A stretch of DNA of 64,000 bases from Paracyclopina nana (lineage: Eukaryota; Arthropoda; Copepoda; Cyclopoida; Cyclopettidae), in the NCBI GenBank assembly GCA_019096065.1, contig JAGUCH010000010.1, positions 1 to 64,000 of the forward strand. Reading direction: 5' to 3'. Made by a program: the position numbers and the translations under genes. The notes under the pieces are model-generated. The model did no database searches. It was not told where the DNA came from and was given only the letters and a program-made list of their open reading frames with translations. Shown piece by piece: positions 59,024 to 64,000 of the stretch; within the stretch, counting starts at the first letter, position 1; the number at the start of each line of letters is the position of its first letter.

Positions 59024-59946
59024 ATGTGTAAGAAGTTATGCATTGCATTCCTCCTACTTTTTTCATCATCGATGTCAATACTTCATTTTATGCACACTTA
59101 TAGCAATCCACCTGTAAGTCTTAGTGTCTACAATGAAAGGAAGAGTCACTTGAAGAAAATGTGTGCCCTACTTGGACTTGATCAAGGAGAACCAAATGAG
59201 GATGTCCTTAATGAAGTCTTGGTTGTCAGCCATGAACTGAAGCTTGCCTATTGTCCCATTGCCAAATCCGGATCTTCAACTTGGATCGGTCACTTTCATG
59301 TAACTATCTAAATGACCTAAATTATTAAGTAGAACTGTCAGTAACTTAAATGCAGAAGTTGTTGGACATTCCTTGGAGCTTGGAGGATCATTGGAGCAAA
59401 AGGCATCATGAACTGGTTCAAAACTTAGCAGGTTTACCAAAAGAGTTGACACTTGACGACAAAGTCAAATTGCTTACGAACAAGCTCAAGTTCATGTTTG
59501 TTCGACACCCTTTCAATCGACTATTATCAGCTTACTTGGACAAAGTTGTGCATGACAACTATCATGATTGGAGGAGGAAAATCTGGAAGTTTCACAAGTT
59601 ACCCAGAAATGATTCCGAGGCTCCAGGATTTGCCCACTTTGTCGATTACATTTTAGCTGGCAATGAAGCAGAGGATTTTCATGTGCGTCAATATCATCGT
59701 CATTGTGACCCTTGTCACATTGACTATGACATCATTGCCAAACTCGAAACTGCACATGCAGATAATGAAGTTATACTACACTGGGCTGGATTAGACGACA
59801 TTTTATCAGCAAATCGACATGACCACAAAAGCATGCTAAAAAACATGAGTAACGCAAACTATTTTGCCACATTGACGCCAGACCAAAAGTTCCAGTTGTA
59901 CCAAATGTATAAAGTTGATTTCGATCTATTTGACTACAAAATCTAG
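59024..59946 (+). CDS. Golgi carbohydrate sulfotransferase (Sulfotransfer_2), copy 2
   Basis: Exons 59024-59299 and 59356-59946, phase 0, with a 56-bp intron GTAACT...TGCAG, give 288 residues. Residues 4-22 form a signal anchor. CPIAKSGSSTW (77-87) and FVRHPFNRLLSAY (140-152) are the PAPS-binding motifs, and HCDPCHIDYDIIAKLET is the conserved C-terminal block. The intron position is the same as in copy 1, and the proteins are clearly related, so the two are likely tandem duplicates; copy 2 lacks the charged tail. The ATG at 59024 was chosen because it directly precedes the signal anchor. Confidence 0.87.
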
Positions 59947-59984
59947 CCGAGTTTTTGTACTTTTTCACGGTTTTTATTTGTTTC

Positions 59985-60215
59985 GACACCATTTCAATCG
60001 AATATTTTCAGTTGACTTGTGCAAAGTTGTGCATGCCAATGATCATGTTTGGCAAAGGAAAATCCGGAAGTTTCACAAGTTATCCAGAAATGATCCGAAG
60101 GCTCCAGGATTTGCCCACTTTGTCGATTACATTTAAAATGACCATGTTTTCAACCAGAATCATGATCGATACTTATGAAAAATTTGCCCTTACATTGAAA
60201 TTGATTATGTAAGAA
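59985..60215 (+). pseudogene. Dead duplicate of part of sulfotransferase 2 exon 2
   Basis: Starting TTCGACACCATTTCAATCGA, this matches 59500-59730 (GTTGTGCATG, AAGTTTCACAAGTTA, CCAGGATTTGCCCACTTTGTCG) but has stops and small deletions. It lies only about 40 bp after the stop of the intact gene. Confidence 0.8.
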
Positions 60216-60416
60216 ACACTGGAACTGAAGCCAATAATCAAGGACTGGAATTAGATCTCTACTTTGGATATTGAGGCTTTTCCAATGCGGATTTTCAGCT
60301 ATATGTACCAATTTCCTAGATATTCTGGATAATACCACAATATCCAGGATGGCATTAGATTGCATCATTGAGTACCAAAAAGTATCTTACAATTTTAAGC
60401 TGAAATGTAAACAATT

Positions 60417-60965
60417 ATGCTAGACATTTATGCTAGACATTTATGCTAGACATTTATGCTAGACATTTATGCTAGACATTTATGCTAGACATTTATGCTA
60501 GACATTTATGCTAGACATTTATGCTAGACATTTATGCTAGACATTTATGCTAGACATTTATGCTAGACATTTATGCTAGACATTTATGCTAGACATTTAT
60601 GCTAGACATTTATGCTAGACATTTATGCTAGACATTTATGCTAGACATTTATGCTAGACATTTATGCTAGACATTTATGCTAGACATTTATGCTAGACAT
60701 TTATGCTAGACATTTATGCTAGACATTTATGCTAGACATTTATGCTAGACATTTATGCTAGACATTTATGCTAGACATTTATGCTAGACATTTATGCTAG
60801 ACATTTATGCTAGACATTTATGCTAGACATTTATGCTAGACATTTATGCTAGACATTTATGCTAGACATTTATGCTAGACATTTATGCTAGACATTTATG
60901 CTAGACATTTATGCTAGACATTTATGCTAGACATTTATGCTAGACATTTATGCTAGACATTCATG
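60417..60965. repeat. Near-perfect 13-bp tandem array (ATGCTAGACATTT)
   Basis: About 42 head-to-tail copies of ATGCTAGACATTT with almost no variation, then a few diverged copies to about 61040. No spacers, so it is not a CRISPR-like array. Confidence 0.98.
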
Positions 60966-61369
60966 TTAGGCATTTAAGTCAGAATTTACAGATGTTAGAC
61001 TTTCATGTGTGACATTTTGTTTGAAACTATGCTAGACATTTTTTACACATACTCAGACATTTTAAAAATCCCTTACATTAATGCCACTCCTGATTTTAGA
61101 TAGGCATTTATGTCGGTCATTTTCGACTTTTTTCTTGACTTACTTAGCTCTGAATCCGATATTTTGAGATGCTGGTGAGTAACAATGAATGTTTGCCCAA
61201 TATTAATCCAATCCCGCACGTATTGGATACATCGTCGCATTGTTGAGTAGTTTGCCTCACAATATTATTGAATACTTTGTTGCTAAGCCTCAAAGTGCTT
61301 TCCTGTACACAAAATGATCACTTGACGGCCTCGTGTTCACCATGATTTTTTGGGTCACCTCACACTCTC
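60966..61369. other. Short unique stretch between arrays
   Basis: Diverged tail of the 13-bp array, then about 300 bp of unremarkable sequence; no gene seen. Confidence 0.3.
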
Positions 61370-63265
61370 AGCATTTTGGAGGACAAATGAGACTCACTTG
61401 GAGTGAGACTTGTTTCAAATGAGACTTTGTTCTAATGAGATTTGGTTCGAATGAGACTCAGTTTGTATGAGACTCAATTCAAATGAGGCTCAGTTAGAAT
61501 GAGTCTTAAGAAAGAGTGAGACTCAGTTCAAGTGAAACTCAGTTAGAATGAGACTCAGTTCCAATGAGTCTATATATAGAATGAGACTCAGTTCTGCTAT
61601 TGCTCAGCTCAATTGAGACTCAGCTAGAACAATACTCATGTAAAACAATACTCAGTTAGAAGGAGACTCTGTTGGAATGAGACTCAGTTCAAACGAGTCT
61701 TAATATGGAATGAGACTCAGTTCTGCTAATGCTCAGCTCAAGTGAAACTCAGTTAGAATGAGACTCAGTTCCAATGAGTCGATATATAGAGTGAGACTCA
61801 GTTCCAATGAGGCTATATATGGAATGAGACTCAGTTCTATTGAGTTTATATATAGAATGAGACTCATGTAAAACGATACTCTGTTAGAATGAGACTCTGT
61901 TGGAATGAGACTAAGTTCAAACGAGTCTTAATATGGAATGAGACTCAGTTCTGCTAATGCTCAGCTCAAGTGAAACTCAGTTAGAATGAGACTCAGTTCC
62001 AATGAGTCTATATATAGAATGAGACTCAGTTCTGCTATTGCTCAGCTCAATTGAGACTCAGCTAGAACAATACTCATGTAAAACAATACTCAGTTAGAAG
62101 GAGACTCTGTTGGAATGAGACTAAGTTCAAACGAGTCTTAATATGGAATGAGACTCAGTTCTGCTAATGCTCAGCTCAAGTGAAACTCAGTTAGAACAAT
62201 ACTCATGTAAAACGATACTCAGTTAGAATGAGACTCGGGTGGAATGAGACTCAGTTCAAACGAGTCTTAATATGGAATGAGACTCAGCTCTACTAATGCT
62301 CAGTTCAAGTGAGACTCATTTAGAACGAGACTTAGGTAAAACGATACTCAGTTAGAATGAGACTCGGTTGGAATCAGACTCATATCAAACGAGTCTTAAT
62401 ATGGAATAAGTCTCGGCTCTACTAATGCTCAGTTCAAGTGAGACTCAGTTAGAACGAGACTCAGGTAAAACGATGCTCAGTTAGAATGAGACTCGGTTGG
62501 AATGAGACTCAGTTCAAACGAGTCTTAATATGGAATGAGACTCAGCTCTACTAATGCTCAGTTCGAGTGAGACTCAGTTAGAACGAGACTCAGGTAAAAC
62601 GATACTCAGTTAAATATGGACTCGGTTAAAATGAAACTCAGTTAAAATGAGGCTCGGTTGGAATGAGACTCAGTTTAAATGAGACTCGGTTGGAATCAGT
62701 CTAAAAATAGAATGAGACTGTTCTAATAATGCTCAGCTCAGGTGAGAGACTTGCTTAGACTGAGACTCATTTAAAATGAGACTCGGTTGGAATGAGACTC
62801 AGCTACAATGAGTCTTAATATAGAATGAGACTCAGCTCTAATAATGCTCACCTCAAGTGAGACTCTATTAGAATGAGACTCAGTTAAAGCAATACTCAGT
62901 TAGATACGGACTCAGTTAGAATGAGACTAAGTTAGAATGAGACTCAGTTGAATGAGACTCAGTTAGAAGGAGACTCGGTTAGAATGAGACTCAGTTGAAT
63001 GAGACTCAGTAAGAATTAGACTCAGTTAGAATGAGACTCAGTTAGAATGAGACTTAATATAGAATGAGACTCAGCTCTAATAATGCTTACCTCAAGTGAG
63101 ACTCTATTAGAATGAGACTCAGTTAAAACAATACTCCGTTAGATTCGTACTCAGTTAGAAACGGACTCAGTTAGAATGAGACTTAGTTAAAATGAGGCTC
63201 AGTTAGAATGAGACGTTAGAATGAGACTCAGTTAGAATGAGTCTAAGTTAGAATGAGACTCGCCT
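61370..63265. repeat. Degenerate minisatellite with GAGACTCAGTTAGAAT units
   Basis: Units of about 16-17 bp near GAATGAGACTCAGTTA, with interspersed variants (GCTCAGCTCAAGTGA, GAGTCTTAATATGGAATGA). A longer composite containing AACGAGTCTTAATATGGAATGAGACTCAG recurs at about 61690, 61920, 62130, 62260 and 62520, so longer-range repeats exist. It shares GAGACTCA with LRRC27-like intron 1. Confidence 0.9.
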
Positions 63266-64000
63266 TGAGAAAGAGTGAGGCACTTTTTGGTTGCGACACT
63301 TTGTAGTTAATTAATTGATATTCAGTTTGGATGAGTTTTTCATATTAAATGGAACTCAGCTTTTTAAAAGTGAGATTTTCGAAAAATAAACATAGATTAT
63401 GTTTCCACATCACTATCTTTATCAATTTAGTATTGTAAACAAACTTGGGTCTAGTACAATTCAAATCTAGTTTTTGTCAAGATCAGGGTCAAATCAACAG
63501 TCACATTTTTCACCTAAAATGTAAATAAAAGCATATCCATTCACATTAAAAAAGTGCTTGCTGCAGAATTTATTAAGGTTGTGATCACCTACGAAAGTCG
63601 GGATAATTAGCAGAAGACCACAGCTTTTTTTCAAAGCTGCATCAAGAGCTTGCGCGCGCGCCCGCGCTAAAAATGCTCTTAAAAAAGCGCCCGCTCTTCT
63701 CAGTTGCCGGTTGCATCTCAGTAGATCAAGTATTGAGACAAGTCTCAGCATTGACTCAGCTAAAACGTAAGTGAACTTGAAGTGGCGCCATGAAATCCGT
63801 TAGCCTTTCAGTCTAGACTTCCTGGCGCCTCAATTAATAAACCTTTTTCTAACGGTTTTTCTGTTGTTGTTGATCTCTGGTTTTTTTTTATAAAGAAATC
63901 GGGGAAATACCTGTGTAAACATTGAAATATTTCAGTTTAGTCATTCTGGCACTTGAAATACCATTTTTGTGGTTTTCCATTTTTTCAAAAATGTTGACAA
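63266..64000. other. Right-edge region, nothing recognised
   Basis: AT-rich sequence with a short alternating GC run near 63653-63667 (GCGCGCGC). An 85-codon minus-strand frame at 63494-63751 has no domain likeness and low-quality composition; I do not call it. Confidence 0.3.

Noticed and set aside
60417-60965. CRISPR-like regular array
   Set aside because: Units are contiguous without spacers, in a eukaryotic setting; it is a simple tandem repeat.
63494-63751. 85-codon minus-strand frame
   Set aside because: Low-complexity Ala/Arg-Leu content over a GC-alternating run, no homology pattern and no splice context.

Overview
The window is animal genomic DNA, most likely from an arthropod and probably a crustacean. 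Genes have short GT-AG introns, and long tandem arrays lie both between and inside genes. The best taxonomic clue is a neuropeptide precursor at 47746-49364 with about a dozen GSEFL-GKR units; GSEFLamide/EFLamide precursors of this form are known from crustaceans and some other arthropods. The exact species cannot be told from the sequence.

Layout. 1-11945 is a 19-bp satellite with higher-order structure. 11984-12595 holds a small foldback element and a decayed duplicate of part of a galactose-3-O-sulfotransferase (Gal3ST) gene. 12596-14700 has a doubtful kelch-like remnant and a minisatellite. 14720-39522 is a Gal3ST gene on the minus strand whose last exon is split by a 23.2-kb LTR retroelement (14957-38154). 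39523-41001 is AT-rich DNA with many CCAAT motifs. 41002-46424 is an LRRC27-like gene whose introns are filled with minisatellites. 46670-47470 is another minisatellite. The GSEFLamide precursor (plus strand) then converges on a complete five-exon DNA ligase IV gene (49504-53941, minus). 53942-55607 contains a TIR element. 55608-60215 carries two Golgi carbohydrate sulfotransferase genes with fragments of both, and between them a 1.34-kb DNA transposon inserted exactly at a stop codon. 60417-63260 is two more arrays, and the remainder shows nothing recognisable.

The LTR element is the most unusual object. Its boundaries are supported by 926/928-bp LTRs (TG...CA, about 99% identical), a 4-bp target duplication (TTTG), a 19-bp tRNA-complementary primer-binding site, and the fact that removing it with one TSD copy restores the Gal3ST frame exactly. 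In order along the minus strand it carries gag, a protease ORF with two upstream membrane segments, Ty3/Gypsy-type RT-RNase H-integrase, a long integrase tail, several kilobases of poorly coding DNA, an antisense (plus-strand) intron-containing membrane-protein gene, a bidirectional promoter-like region, two unrecognised overlapping ORFs and an envelope-like glycoprotein ending 103 bp before the 3' LTR. Most of its ORFs are broken by frameshifts although the LTRs are nearly identical.

Functionally the host genes are a mixed set: three sulfotransferases (one interrupted), a double-strand-break repair ligase, a leucine-rich repeat protein and a neuropeptide precursor. Exon joins for Gal3ST, LIG4, LRRC27-like and both carbohydrate sulfotransferases were checked by hand for phase and all close in frame.
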